In this document: in pieces, positions 53,115 through 61,163 of the stretch
Position numbering within the stretch: the first letter of the stretch is position 1
Layout of the letters: every line of letters starts with the position of its first letter
DNA from: Alphaproteobacteria bacterium
GTDB lineage: Bacteria; Pseudomonadota; Alphaproteobacteria; Acetobacterales; Acetobacteraceae
Length of the DNA stretch: 62,724 nucleotides
Direction of reading: 5' to 3'
Assembly (NCBI GenBank): GCA_017307285.1
Contig: JAFKFI010000106.1
Location: 1-62,724 of the forward strand
Notes under the pieces: model-generated
The model's database searches: none
Seen by the model: the letters and a program-made list of their open reading frames with translations, nothing else
What the model was told of the DNA's origin: nothing
Program-made: the position numbers and the translations under genes

Positions 53115-53394
53115 GATTCCTCGGGGGCTAGAGGGCCACTGCGATCCCGAACGGCGAAAACGGATGATGCGAAACTCTAACGCTTTGGGTCGTGATACGC
53201 CAAGGAGAATCGCAAGTACCTGCCCGCATTCGATTTAGGAAATTTTAGCTTTGATTTAGCCACATCTAGCACGCGACCCATTTCGATTTTACATGCAACC
53301 TGGGAACGTGTCGCGACGCCGCTGTCATTCGGCCGTCGTGACCCGGCGCCATCGATGGGACGCCAGATCGGCCAACCGGAACAGGAGGGAGCAC
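53115..53394. other. Divergent control region between regulator and oxygenase side
   Basis: No gene is seen. It contains the four phased repeats, an unusually AT-rich block at about 53230-53300, and AGGAGGGA just before the ATG at 53395. Likely promoters face both ways, but no clear -35/-10 pair can be fixed. Confidence 0.5.
53233..53269. promoter_or_regulatory. Four phased direct repeats, candidate operator of the winged-helix regulator
   Basis: ATTTAG (53233), TTTTAG (53243), ATTTAG (53254) and ATCTAG (53264) are spaced 10, 11 and 10 bp, one helical turn each. OmpR/PhoB-type winged helices bind such tandem repeats. The site lies between the regulator gene and the divergent gene at 53395, in an AT-rich island. 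Confidence 0.6.
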
Positions 53395-53649
53395 ATGGCC
53401 ATTTGTACGTCTGCGCTCGCTGTGGTGGCGACGCTCAGCTTCGGCGGCTGGCATCCGGCCCCGACCGCCTACGAGGCAACCGTCCAGAGCTACCAGGGGG
53501 GTCGGACCGTCCAGCGCGACATCGCGCCGCAGCGGGTCCAGCCTCTCACCGAGGGTAGCTCGGCTCGGCGCGCCAGCCCCCTCCGGCTCGCTGACTCGGA
53601 AGGGGGTGGAGAGCAGAACGGCGTGGATACGACCTACCTGCGGCGCTGA
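53395..53649 (+). CDS. Small exported protein of unknown function
   Basis: An 84-residue frame with a hydrophobic N-terminus (MAICTSALAVVATLSFGGWH) that could be a signal peptide or anchor, followed by a polar, Arg/Gln/Ser-rich tail. A strong ribosome-binding site (AGGAGGGA) sits 4 nt before the ATG. It lies between the phased repeats and the HpaB-type gene, so it may be the first gene of that transcript. No family recognised. Confidence 0.5.
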   Translation: MAICTSALAVVATLSFGGWHPAPTAYEATVQSYQGGRTVQRDIAPQRVQPLTEGSSARRASPLRLADSEGGGEQNGVDTTYLRR

Positions 53650-53739
53650 ACGGCCAGCGCCGGCCTGACAGGCAGGAGTCTTGTCCGGTCCGTGCGGGTT
53701 CCGGCATGGTGCGGGCGGCGCACCCACAGGAGCCGGACC

Positions 53740-55182
53740 ATGCCCGCACGAACCGGAGCCGAGCTGCTCGCAGGATTGAGGGACGACCGGGAGATCTGGG
53801 TCGGCGATGAGCGGGTGCGCGACATCGCCGGCCACCCGGAGTTCGCCGGCGCGGCGAAGGGGCTCGCTGCGGTGTTCGACCTGCAATACGCGGCCGCCGA
53901 GGACTGCCTCTACCCCGATCCCGAGACCGGGGAGCCGATCAACGTCAGCCATATGGCGCCACGGTCGAAGGAGGACATTCAGCGCCGCCATCGCGGGCTG
54001 GCGCGGATTGCGGAGCACACGGTCGGCGTGATGGGGCGCACGCCGGACTACATGAACGTGACCTATGCCGGCTTCGCGGCCTGCAGCCACGAATGGGCCG
54101 AGCACGGCAACGAGGCCGGCGCGGAGCGACTGGTCGAATACCAGAAGCTGCTGCGCCGCAAGGACATCTGCCTGACGCACACGCTGATCCATCCGACGAT
54201 CGACAAGGCGACCGACGAGCCGCTGCGGACGGATAACGACGCGGTGCTGCGCAAGGTGGGCGACACCGAGCACGGCATCATCGTGCGGGGAGCACGTATC
54301 CTTGCCACCCTGGCGCCGTTCTCCGACGAGATCGCGGTCTATCCCGGACGGCCGCTGCCCGAGGGTGGGGAGAAATTTGCGCTCTCCTTCTGCATCCCGA
54401 TGTCCGCGCCCCGGATGCGTTTCTTCTGCCGCGACAGTGTCGCGAGCGGGCCGAACCGCTTCGACCATCCGCTCTCCTCGCGCTTCGACGAGCAGGATGC
54501 GTTCGTCATCTTCGACGACGTCGAGGTGCCGCGCGACCGCGTGTTCATCGACGGCAACATCGATGTCTACAACCAGGTCATGACGCGGAGCTGGAATCCG
54601 AACGTCATGCAGCAGACGATGATCCGGGCGCAGACCAAGCTGGAATTCGCCTGGGGCCTGGCGACGGCGATGGCCGAGGCGATCGGCGACCGCTCGCCGC
54701 AGAGCCAGCAGATGCTCGGCGAGCTGTGGAGCTACGCACAGCTCGCGGCCTCTGCCGTGCGCGCCGCGGAGGATCACCCGGCCGATTACGGCAACGGCGT
54801 GCTGTTCCCCGACCAGGCGCCGTTCTCCGCATTGCGCGCGATCATGCCGACCTGGATGCCGCGCGCCAACGAGATCATCAAGCTGCTCGGCTCGCACAAT
54901 TTGCTGGCGACCCCGAGCTGGGGACTGATGCAGAATCCCGACTTGCGGCCGCTGTTCGACCATTACCTGCGCGGTGCGAAAGATACCACGGCGGAGCGGC
55001 GGGTGCGGCTGTTCCGGCTGGCGTGGGATTACGCCGGATCGGCGTTGGCCAACCGCGTGGAACTCTACGAGCGGTTCTACCTGACCTCGGGTGCGCGCAA
55101 CCAGCAGCGTGCCCAGATGCTGGCGAACCGCGACCGGGCGACGCGCCTGCTCGACCGGTTTCTCAAGGAGCCGATCGACTGA
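53740..55182 (+). CDS. 4-hydroxyphenylacetate 3-hydroxylase (HpaB)-family flavin monooxygenase
   Basis: A 480-residue FADH2-dependent oxygenase of the HpaB group: MPARTGAELLAGLRDDREIW, AYRSKEDIQ-type segment as MAPRSKEDIQRRHRG, KDICLTHTLIHPTIDKATDE, and FDDVEVPRDRVFI. It hydroxylates phenols using flavin supplied by a reductase, here probably the product of 49467-49973. The true phenolic substrate is unknown. ATG 53740 is chosen; the frame opens 16 codons earlier. A terminator-like hairpin follows at 55241-55276. Confidence 0.92.
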   Translation: MPARTGAELLAGLRDDREIWVGDERVRDIAGHPEFAGAAKGLAAVFDLQYAAAEDCLYPDPETGEPINVSHMAPRSKEDIQRRHRGLARIAEHTVGVMGRTPDYMNVTYAGFAACSHEWAEHGNEAGAERLVEYQKLLRRKDICLTHTLIHPTIDKATDEPLRTDNDAVLRKVGDTEHGIIVRGARILATLAPFSDEIAVYPGRPLPEGGEKFALSFCIPMSAPRMRFFCRDSVASGPNRFDHPLSSRFDEQDAFVIFDDVEVPRDRVFIDGNIDVYNQVMTRSWNPNVMQQTMIRAQTKLEFAWGLATAMAEAIGDRSPQSQQMLGELWSYAQLAASAVRAAEDHPADYGNGVLFPDQAPFSALRAIMPTWMPRANEIIKLLGSHNLLATPSWGLMQNPDLRPLFDHYLRGAKDTTAERRVRLFRLAWDYAGSALANRVELYERFYLTSGARNQQRAQMLANRDRATRLLDRFLKEPID

Positions 55183-55240
55183 CTGCGGCCGCGATCTTCT
55201 CCCGACCCTTCAGCGGCTCGGCCCGAGCTTTCCATCCGGC

Positions 55241-55276
55241 ACCGTCATGACCGGCCTCCGCCGACCATGACGGTTT
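55241..55276. terminator. Terminator-like hairpin after the HpaB-type gene
   Basis: ACCGTCATG pairs with CATGACGGT (9 bp, 16-nt loop) and is followed by TTT on the plus strand. It lies between the convergent HpaB-type gene and the small membrane protein gene. Confidence 0.5.
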
Positions 55277-55309
55277 CGGAACGGGGGCGCTGGCTCTATC
55301 GACCAGAAT

Positions 55310-55471
55310 TTACCGCCCGGGCGGCGCGCAATTGACGCGCCCGGTCGCGACACAGTCCTGGAAGGACAGCGCTGCCTGTAGCCGGGGAAACAGCCACCAG
55401 CCTGCGAGGATCAGCAATACGATCGCCGCGAGGGTGATGATCGGCACGAGGTCTCGGCGGGGCTGGGGCAC
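55310..55471 (-). CDS. Small single-span membrane protein
   Basis: A 53-residue frame starting at GTG 55471: MPQPRRDLVPIITLAAIVLL, ILAGWWLFPRLQAALSFQDC, then VATGRVNCAPPGR and TAA. It has a basic N-terminus, one membrane helix, and a short outer segment with two Cys (QDC...VNC) that could form a disulfide. Proteins of this layout, ending in a C-V-A-x-G-x-x-N-C motif, recur in alphaproteobacteria as I recall, without known function. It is convergent with the HpaB-type gene and divergent from the ferredoxin reductase. Confidence 0.65.
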   Translation of the reverse strand: MPQPRRDLVPIITLAAIVLLILAGWWLFPRLQAALSFQDCVATGRVNCAPPGR

Positions 55472-55575
55472 GGCCGATCTTGCTTCCCGTGAGGCCGGGC
55501 TTCAAGGGCGTGATGTCGTACTTGACGCATGCGTCATCTTTGTGTTTCGTGGTAACAGCTGGAGGGAGGCTAGGC

Positions 55576-56808
55576 GTGAGCCAGTCGGACGCTCGCATCG
55601 TCATCGTCGGTGCAGGCCATGCCGGAGGTTCGGCGGCGGCCTTCTTGCGCCAGTATGGCTGGAAGGGTCCGATCACGCTGGTCGGCGAGGAGCCGATTGC
55701 GCCCTATCAGCGCCCGCCCTTGTCGAAAGCCTGGCTGAAGGGCGAGGCCGACGCGGCAAGCTTGGCCCTGCGGCCGGACAGTTTCTATCCGTCGAGCGAT
55801 ATTGCGTTGCGGCTTGCAACGAGCGCTGTCGGGATCGACCGCGAGGCGCGCGCGGTGGCGCTGAGCTCGGGCGAGACCCTCGCTTACGATCATTTGATCC
55901 TGGCCCTCGGCTCGCGCGCCCGCAAGCTGAGCTTGCCGGGGCTGTCCCTCGCCGGGGTGTTGGAACTGCGCACCGTCGCCGAGGCGGACCAGCTCAAGGC
56001 AGCGTTGGGGCCGGGTAAGCGGCTGGCGGTGATTGGCGGAGGCTATATCGGGCTGGAGGCGGCGGCATCGGCCCGCGCGCTTGGCGCCGAGGCGGTGGTG
56101 ATCGAGCGGGAGAGCCGCGTGCTGGCGCGGGTCGCCTGCCCCGAGCTGTCGGCGTTCTTTCAGGACTACCACCGCGCCAAGGGTGTCGAGATCGTGGTCG
56201 GTGCCGCGATCGAGGCGTTGGAGGGTGTCGATGGGCACGTCACGGGAGTTCGCCTCTCGGACGGGCGGCTGATCGGGTGCGATGCTGTGCTGGTCGGCGT
56301 TGGGGCGGCGGCTAACGAGGAGTTGGCACGCGATGCCGGGCTTGCCTGCAACGGGGGTATCGTCGTCGATCTCGCGGCGCGCACCGCCGACCCGCTGATC
56401 CACGCGATCGGCGACTGCACCCATCGGCCGCTGCCTTTATACGAAAGCATGGGGCGGCTGGAGAGCGTGCCCAACGCGCTGGAACAAGCCAAGCAAGCGG
56501 CGGCGGATCTGTGCGGCCGGGCGCCTCCCACGCCGGAGGTGCCTTGGTTCTGGTCCGATCAGTACGATCTACGCCTACAGATTGCCGGGCTGCCGCTTGG
56601 CGCGGCGGAGACCGTGCTGCGCGGCGATCCGGCGGCGGCGCAGTTCGCCATCTTCCATCTCGACGCCGACGAGCGGCTGCTCGCGGTGGAGGCGATCAAT
56701 GCGACGCCCGAGTTCATGGGCGGCCGCATAATGATCGGAAAGCGTAAGAAAATTCCCGGCAAGAAGCTCCGGGATATGTCACTATCCATGCGAGACCTCG
56801 CCGCCTGA
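55576..56808 (+). CDS. FAD-dependent ferredoxin reductase for the P450 cluster
   Basis: A 410-residue CamA/ThcD-type reductase: GAGHAGGSAAAFL near residue 10, PYQRPPLSKAWLKG, GGGYIGLEAAASARALG for NAD(P)H, AIGDCTHRP for FAD, and EVPWFWSDQYDLRLQIAG. It should pass electrons from NAD(P)H to the ferredoxin encoded 28 bp downstream. GTG 55576 (MSQSDARIVIVGAG) is used because GGAGGGAGG precedes it; the frame opens further upstream. It is a paralogue of the reductase at 3098-4306. Confidence 0.93.
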   Translation: MSQSDARIVIVGAGHAGGSAAAFLRQYGWKGPITLVGEEPIAPYQRPPLSKAWLKGEADAASLALRPDSFYPSSDIALRLATSAVGIDREARAVALSSGETLAYDHLILALGSRARKLSLPGLSLAGVLELRTVAEADQLKAALGPGKRLAVIGGGYIGLEAAASARALGAEAVVIERESRVLARVACPELSAFFQDYHRAKGVEIVVGAAIEALEGVDGHVTGVRLSDGRLIGCDAVLVGVGAAANEELARDAGLACNGGIVVDLAARTADPLIHAIGDCTHRPLPLYESMGRLESVPNALEQAKQAAADLCGRAPPTPEVPWFWSDQYDLRLQIAGLPLGAAETVLRGDPAAAQFAIFHLDADERLLAVEAINATPEFMGGRIMIGKRKKIPGKKLRDMSLSMRDLAA

Positions 56809-56836
56809 ATAACTCGGGCGAACCAAAGGGAGCACC

Positions 56837-57172
56837 ATGTCCAATATGCCGAAAGTTACATACATCGAGTACAATGACACCGCGCACGAGGTGGAGGTTC
56901 CGCTCGGTCTCTCGGTGATGCGCGGCGCGATCGACAACAACGTGCCGGGGATCGACGCCGATTGCGGCGGCGAGTGCGCTTGCGCCACCTGCCACGTCTA
57001 TATCGAGCCCGAATGGCAGGACAAGATCGGCGTGCCGGAGCCCGGCTCGCAGGAGGCGAGCATGTTGAGCTTTGCCGCCGTGACGCAGCCGAACTCGCGC
57101 CTGTCCTGCCAGTTGCAGATGCGTGAGGATTTGGACGGTCTCGTCGTGCGGATGCCCGAAGGGCAGCACTGA
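56837..57172 (+). CDS. [2Fe-2S] ferredoxin (putidaredoxin/adrenodoxin type)
   Basis: A 111-residue ferredoxin with cluster ligands C43, C49, C52 and C91 (CGGECACATC and SRLSCQLQ), the C-x5-C-x2-C...C spacing of P450-serving ferredoxins. An extra Cys47 lies in the loop. It sits between the reductase and four P450s, so it is the likely donor to all of them. Gap to the first P450 is 38 bp. Confidence 0.96.
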   Translation: MSNMPKVTYIEYNDTAHEVEVPLGLSVMRGAIDNNVPGIDADCGGECACATCHVYIEPEWQDKIGVPEPGSQEASMLSFAAVTQPNSRLSCQLQMREDLDGLVVRMPEGQH

Positions 57173-57210
57173 GCCGCGCTGTCGGGAGCGTCGAAACAGG
57201 AGCGATCACC

Positions 57211-58458
57211 ATGAACGCACCGGTCGATTTCGATCCCGTCAAGGATGCTTTCGCGAAGCCGCTCGATCAGATCGACGTGAGCGACCCGCAGCTCTACCGG
57301 GACGATATCTGGTACCCGTATTTCGCCCGGCTCCGGCGCGACGACCCTGTGCATTTCTGCGAAAGCAGCTTCATGGGGCCGTTCTGGTCGGTGACGAAGT
57401 ACCGCGACATCATGCAGGTGGAGCTCAACCACGCGGCGTTCTCCTCGTCGTCAACCTTCGGCGGCATCACGCTGCGCGACCGGCCGGCCGAGCTCGAATT
57501 GCCGATGTTCATCGCGATGGACCCGCCGAAGCATGACGAGCAGCGCAAGGTGGTGCAGCCGATCGTCGCACCCGCGAATCTCCTGCGGCTGCAGGAGACC
57601 ATCCGCGAGCGCGTCGGCATCATCCTCGACGGTTTGCCGCGCAACGAGACGTTCGACTGGGTGGATCGCGTGTCCATCGAGCTCACCACCTCGATGCTCG
57701 CGACCTTGTTCGACTTCCCGTTCGAGGATCGGCGCAAGCTCACCTTCTGGTCGGATTGCGCGACGATGGACATACGCGCCGGCGGCTACATCGACAGCGA
57801 GGAGAAGCGCGAGGAGGTGTTCCGCGAGTGCCTCGGCTACTTCGTCAAGCTGTGGAACGAGCGGGTGAACTCGCCCGGCGCCGATCTCGTCTCGATGCTG
57901 GCGCATGGCGAGGCGACCAAGAACATGACGCCGCGCGAGTATCTCGGCAACCTGATCCTGCTGATCGTCGGCGGCAACGACACGACGCGCAACTCGATCA
58001 GCGGCGGCGTGCTGTTCATGAGCCAGAATCCGCGCGAGTTCCAGAAGCTGCGCGACGATCCGAAGCTGATCGACAGCGCGGTGCCGGAGATCATCCGTTA
58101 CCAGACGCCGATCGCCTACATGCGACGCACCGCGATCGCCGATGTCGAGATCGGCGGCAAGACCATCCGCAAGGGCGAGAAGGTGGCGATGTGGTACGTC
58201 TCGGGCAACCGCGACGAGGAGGCGATCGACCGGCCGAACGAGTTCATCATCGACCGCGCCCGCCCGCGCCAGCATCTGTCCTTCGGCTTCGGCATCCATC
58301 GCTGCGTCGGCAACCGGCTCGCCGAGCTGCAGCTGAAATTGCTGTGGGAAGAGATCCTGCGGCGCTTCCCGGCGATCGAGGTGGTCGGGCCGGCGCGGCG
58401 TCTGTACTCGAGTTTCGTGCACGGCATCACGCATCTGCCGGTACGCATCCCGGCCTGA
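57211..58458 (+). CDS. CYP153-like cytochrome P450, copy 1
   Basis: A 415-residue class I P450. Heme-binding loop FGFGIHRCVGNRLAE with Cys365; I-helix LLIVGGNDTTRNSISGG; K-helix EIIRYQTP (Glu-x2-Arg). The I-helix phrase and the tail motif LPVRIPA match CYP153, soluble alkane omega-hydroxylases that use a ferredoxin and reductase, as provided upstream. The N-terminal half has PLDQIDVSDPQLY and PKHDEQRKVVQPIVAP. Compared with copies 2-4 it has a distinct F/G region and SSSTFGGITLRDRPAEL. Substrate is not known. Confidence 0.93.
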   Translation: MNAPVDFDPVKDAFAKPLDQIDVSDPQLYRDDIWYPYFARLRRDDPVHFCESSFMGPFWSVTKYRDIMQVELNHAAFSSSSTFGGITLRDRPAELELPMFIAMDPPKHDEQRKVVQPIVAPANLLRLQETIRERVGIILDGLPRNETFDWVDRVSIELTTSMLATLFDFPFEDRRKLTFWSDCATMDIRAGGYIDSEEKREEVFRECLGYFVKLWNERVNSPGADLVSMLAHGEATKNMTPREYLGNLILLIVGGNDTTRNSISGGVLFMSQNPREFQKLRDDPKLIDSAVPEIIRYQTPIAYMRRTAIADVEIGGKTIRKGEKVAMWYVSGNRDEEAIDRPNEFIIDRARPRQHLSFGFGIHRCVGNRLAELQLKLLWEEILRRFPAIEVVGPARRLYSSFVHGITHLPVRIPA

Positions 58459-58497
58459 GCCGGGAGACACAAGAACAACGGAGAGAGAACGAGCCCA

Positions 58498-59754
58498 ATG
58501 AACGCACCCGTGCATTTCGATCCTGTCACCGATGCCTACTCGTTGCCGCTGAACAAGATCGATGTCTCCAACCCGAAGCTGTACCAGGACGACGTCTGGT
58601 ACCCGTATTTCGAGCGGCTGCGGCGCGAAGACCCGGTGAACTGGTGCGAGGAGGGGATGCACGGCTCGTACTGGTCGGTAACGAAGTACAAGGACATCAT
58701 GAAGGTCGACTCCGACCATAAGACCTACTCGTCGGAGGCGATGATCGGCGGCATCACCGTGCGCGACATTCCGATGGATTTCCGCCGGCGCAGCTTCATC
58801 TCGTCGGACCCGCCGGATCACGACCAGCAGCGCAAGGTGGTGCAGCCGATCGTCGCACCGCTCAATTTGCAGAACTTCGCCGGCACCATCCGCGAGCGCG
58901 CCGGGCGCATCCTCGACAGCCTGCCGCGCGGCGAGACGTTCGACTGGGTGGACAAGGTCTCGATCGAGCTCACCGTGCAGATGCTCGCGACCTTGTTCGA
59001 CTTCCCCTTCGAGGAGCGGCGCAAGCTGATCTACTGGTCGGACGTCGCGACCGTCGACATCACCTCGGGCACCGAGATCGATTCCGAGGAGAAGCGGCTC
59101 GCGGTGCTCAAGGAGGCGATCGAGGTATTCACCGCTCTGTTCTACGAGCGGCAGAAGCAGCCGCCGCGCCCGGACCTGATCTCGATGCTGGCGCATGGCG
59201 AGGCGACGCACGACCTGGCGACGCGGCCGATGGACTTCCTCGGCAACCTCACCTTGCTGATCGTCGGCGGCAACGACACGACGCGCAACTCGATCTCGGG
59301 CGGGCTGTGGGCGCTCAGCAAGCATCCCGAGGAGTTCCGCAAGCTGCGCGAGAACCCCGGCCTGATCCCGAGCCTGGTGCCGGAGATCATCCGCTGGCAG
59401 TCGCCGATCGTCCACATGCGGCGCACCGCGGTGGCCGACGCCGAGCTCGGCGGCAAGCAGATCCGCAAGGGCGACAAGGTCGTCATGTGGTACATCTCGG
59501 GCAACCGGGACGAGGAGGCGATCGAGAACCCGAACGAGTTCATCATCGATCGCGCGCGGCCGCGCCAGCATCTCTCCTTCGGCTTCGGCATCCATCGCTG
59601 CGTCGGCAACCGGCTCGCCGAGTTGCAGCTCACCATACTCTGGGAAGAGATTTTGAAGCGCTTCCCGGTGATCGAGGTGATGGACGAGCCGACCCGCATC
59701 TACTCCAACTTCATCCACGGCATTCGCCACCTGCCGGTCCGCATTCCGGCCTGA
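58498..59754 (+). CDS. CYP153-like cytochrome P450, copy 2
   Basis: A 418-residue paralogue of copy 1, 39 bp downstream. Heme Cys368 in FGFGIHRCVGNRLAE; I-helix LLIVGGNDTTRNSISGG; Glu-x2-Arg in EIIRWQSP, with Trp where copies 1, 3 and 4 have Tyr. It has the EMLATL...DFPFEERRK block shared by all four. The substrate-facing segments (NWCEEGMHGSYW, SSEAMIGGITVRDIPMDF) differ from the others, suggesting a different substrate range. A strong hairpin follows its stop. Confidence 0.93.
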   Translation: MNAPVHFDPVTDAYSLPLNKIDVSNPKLYQDDVWYPYFERLRREDPVNWCEEGMHGSYWSVTKYKDIMKVDSDHKTYSSEAMIGGITVRDIPMDFRRRSFISSDPPDHDQQRKVVQPIVAPLNLQNFAGTIRERAGRILDSLPRGETFDWVDKVSIELTVQMLATLFDFPFEERRKLIYWSDVATVDITSGTEIDSEEKRLAVLKEAIEVFTALFYERQKQPPRPDLISMLAHGEATHDLATRPMDFLGNLTLLIVGGNDTTRNSISGGLWALSKHPEEFRKLRENPGLIPSLVPEIIRWQSPIVHMRRTAVADAELGGKQIRKGDKVVMWYISGNRDEEAIENPNEFIIDRARPRQHLSFGFGIHRCVGNRLAELQLTILWEEILKRFPVIEVMDEPTRIYSNFIHGIRHLPVRIPA

Positions 59755-59763
59755 CACGATAGG

Positions 59764-59794
59764 GGGTGCGCGCGGACGGCGACCGCGCGCACCC
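59764..59794 (+). terminator. Strong hairpin between P450 copies 2 and 3
   Basis: GGGTGCGCGCGG pairs perfectly with CCGCGCGCACCC (12 bp, 7-nt loop) just after the copy 2 stop. There is no T run. It may attenuate or stabilise the transcript; the 124-bp gap here is the longest in the P450 array, so copies 3 and 4 may have their own promoter. Confidence 0.55.
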
Positions 59795-59878
59795 TTGCCG
59801 AACAACCGGCACTCTCGGTTAAGGCGCGCAGACGCCATTCCGGACTTATAACAAAAATCCGCCGACGGAGGATAGTCG

Positions 59879-61135
59879 ATGAACGCACCGGTCAGCTACG
59901 ATCCCGCGTCCGAAGCCTGGTCCCTGCCGCTCGACAAGATCGACGTCAGCGACCCGCAGCTCTATCAGGACGACACTTGGTATCCGTATTTCGAGCGCCT
60001 GCGCCGCGACGACCCGGTGCATTGGACCGAGGGCGGCATCTACGGCTCGTTCTGGTCGGTGACCAAGTACAAGCACATCATGCAGGTGGACACCGGGCAC
60101 AAGTCCTTCTCGTCGGACGCCATGCTCGGCGGCATCGTGCTTGCCGACACGCCGATGGATTTCCGCCGCCCGAGCTTCATCGCGATGGACCCGCCGAAGC
60201 ACGATGAGCAGCGCAAGGTGGTCTCGCCGATCGTCGCGCCGATGAATCTCGCGCGCCTGTCGGGCACGATCCGCGAGCGTGCGGGGCGCATCCTCGACAG
60301 CCTGCCACGGAACGAGGAATTCAACTGGGTTGAGCTCGTGTCGGTCGAGCTGACCACGCAGATGCTCGCGACCTTGTTCGACTTTCCATTCGAGGAGCGG
60401 AGAAAGCTCACCTACTGGTCGAACGCGGCGACGGCGAACACGCGGGCGGGCGGCGAGATCAACTCGCGCGAGAAGCGCGACGAGGTGCTGCAGGGGGCGC
60501 TCGCCTATTTCACCGAGTTGTGGAAGGAGCGGGCGAAACAGCCGCCCCGGCCGGACCTCATCTCGATGCTGGCGCATGGCGAGGCGACGCGCGATCTGCC
60601 GTCGCGGCCGCACGAGTTCATGGGCAACCTCATGCTGCTGATCGTCGGCGGCAACGACACCACGCGCAACTCGATTTCGGGCGGGCTGTGGGCGCTGAGC
60701 AAGCATCCCGAGCAGTTCCGCAAGCTGCGGGAGAACCCGAACCTCATCCCGAGCCTGGTGCCGGAGATCATCCGCTATCAGACGCCGGTGCTGCACATGC
60801 GCCGTACCGCCGTGGAGGATACCGAGCTCGGCGGCAAGACCATCCGCAAGGGTGACAAGGTGGCGATGTGGTACATCTCGGGCAATCGCGACGAGGAGGC
60901 GATCGAGAACCCCAACGAGTTCATCATCGACCGCGCGCGGCCGCGCCAGCATCTCTCCTTCGGTTTCGGCATCCATCGCTGCGTCGGCAACCGGCTGGCC
61001 GAGATGCAGCTCGCGATCCTGTGGGAGGAAATTCTCAAGCGCGACCTGCGGATCGAGGTCATGGGCGAGCCGACGCGCGTCTATTCCAGCCTGCTGCGCG
61101 CGATCAGCGCCCTGCCCGTTCGCATCGCCGCCTGA
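59879..61135 (+). CDS. CYP153-like cytochrome P450, copy 3
   Basis: A 418-residue P450 with Cys368 in FGFGIHRCVGNRLAE, I-helix LLIVGGNDTTRNSISGG and EIIRYQTP. It is closest in appearance to copy 2 (shared GGLWALSKHPEQFRKLRENP) but has its own active-site pieces (HWTEGGIYGSFW, SSDAMLGGIVLADTPMDF). The ribosome-binding site is GACGGAGG. It follows a 124-bp gap holding the hairpin, and is 28 bp before copy 4. Confidence 0.93.
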   Translation: MNAPVSYDPASEAWSLPLDKIDVSDPQLYQDDTWYPYFERLRRDDPVHWTEGGIYGSFWSVTKYKHIMQVDTGHKSFSSDAMLGGIVLADTPMDFRRPSFIAMDPPKHDEQRKVVSPIVAPMNLARLSGTIRERAGRILDSLPRNEEFNWVELVSVELTTQMLATLFDFPFEERRKLTYWSNAATANTRAGGEINSREKRDEVLQGALAYFTELWKERAKQPPRPDLISMLAHGEATRDLPSRPHEFMGNLMLLIVGGNDTTRNSISGGLWALSKHPEQFRKLRENPNLIPSLVPEIIRYQTPVLHMRRTAVEDTELGGKTIRKGDKVAMWYISGNRDEEAIENPNEFIIDRARPRQHLSFGFGIHRCVGNRLAEMQLAILWEEILKRDLRIEVMGEPTRVYSSLLRAISALPVRIAA

Positions 61136-61163
61136 AGCGTCACGCCGAGGAGGAACGAACCGA

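Noticed and set aside
57451-59838. A 795-codon open frame on the minus strand across the first two P450 genes
   Set aside because: It is antisense to two clear P450s, is rich in Arg, Ala, His and Asp, has no recognisable motif, and arises from the GC-rich third positions of the real genes.
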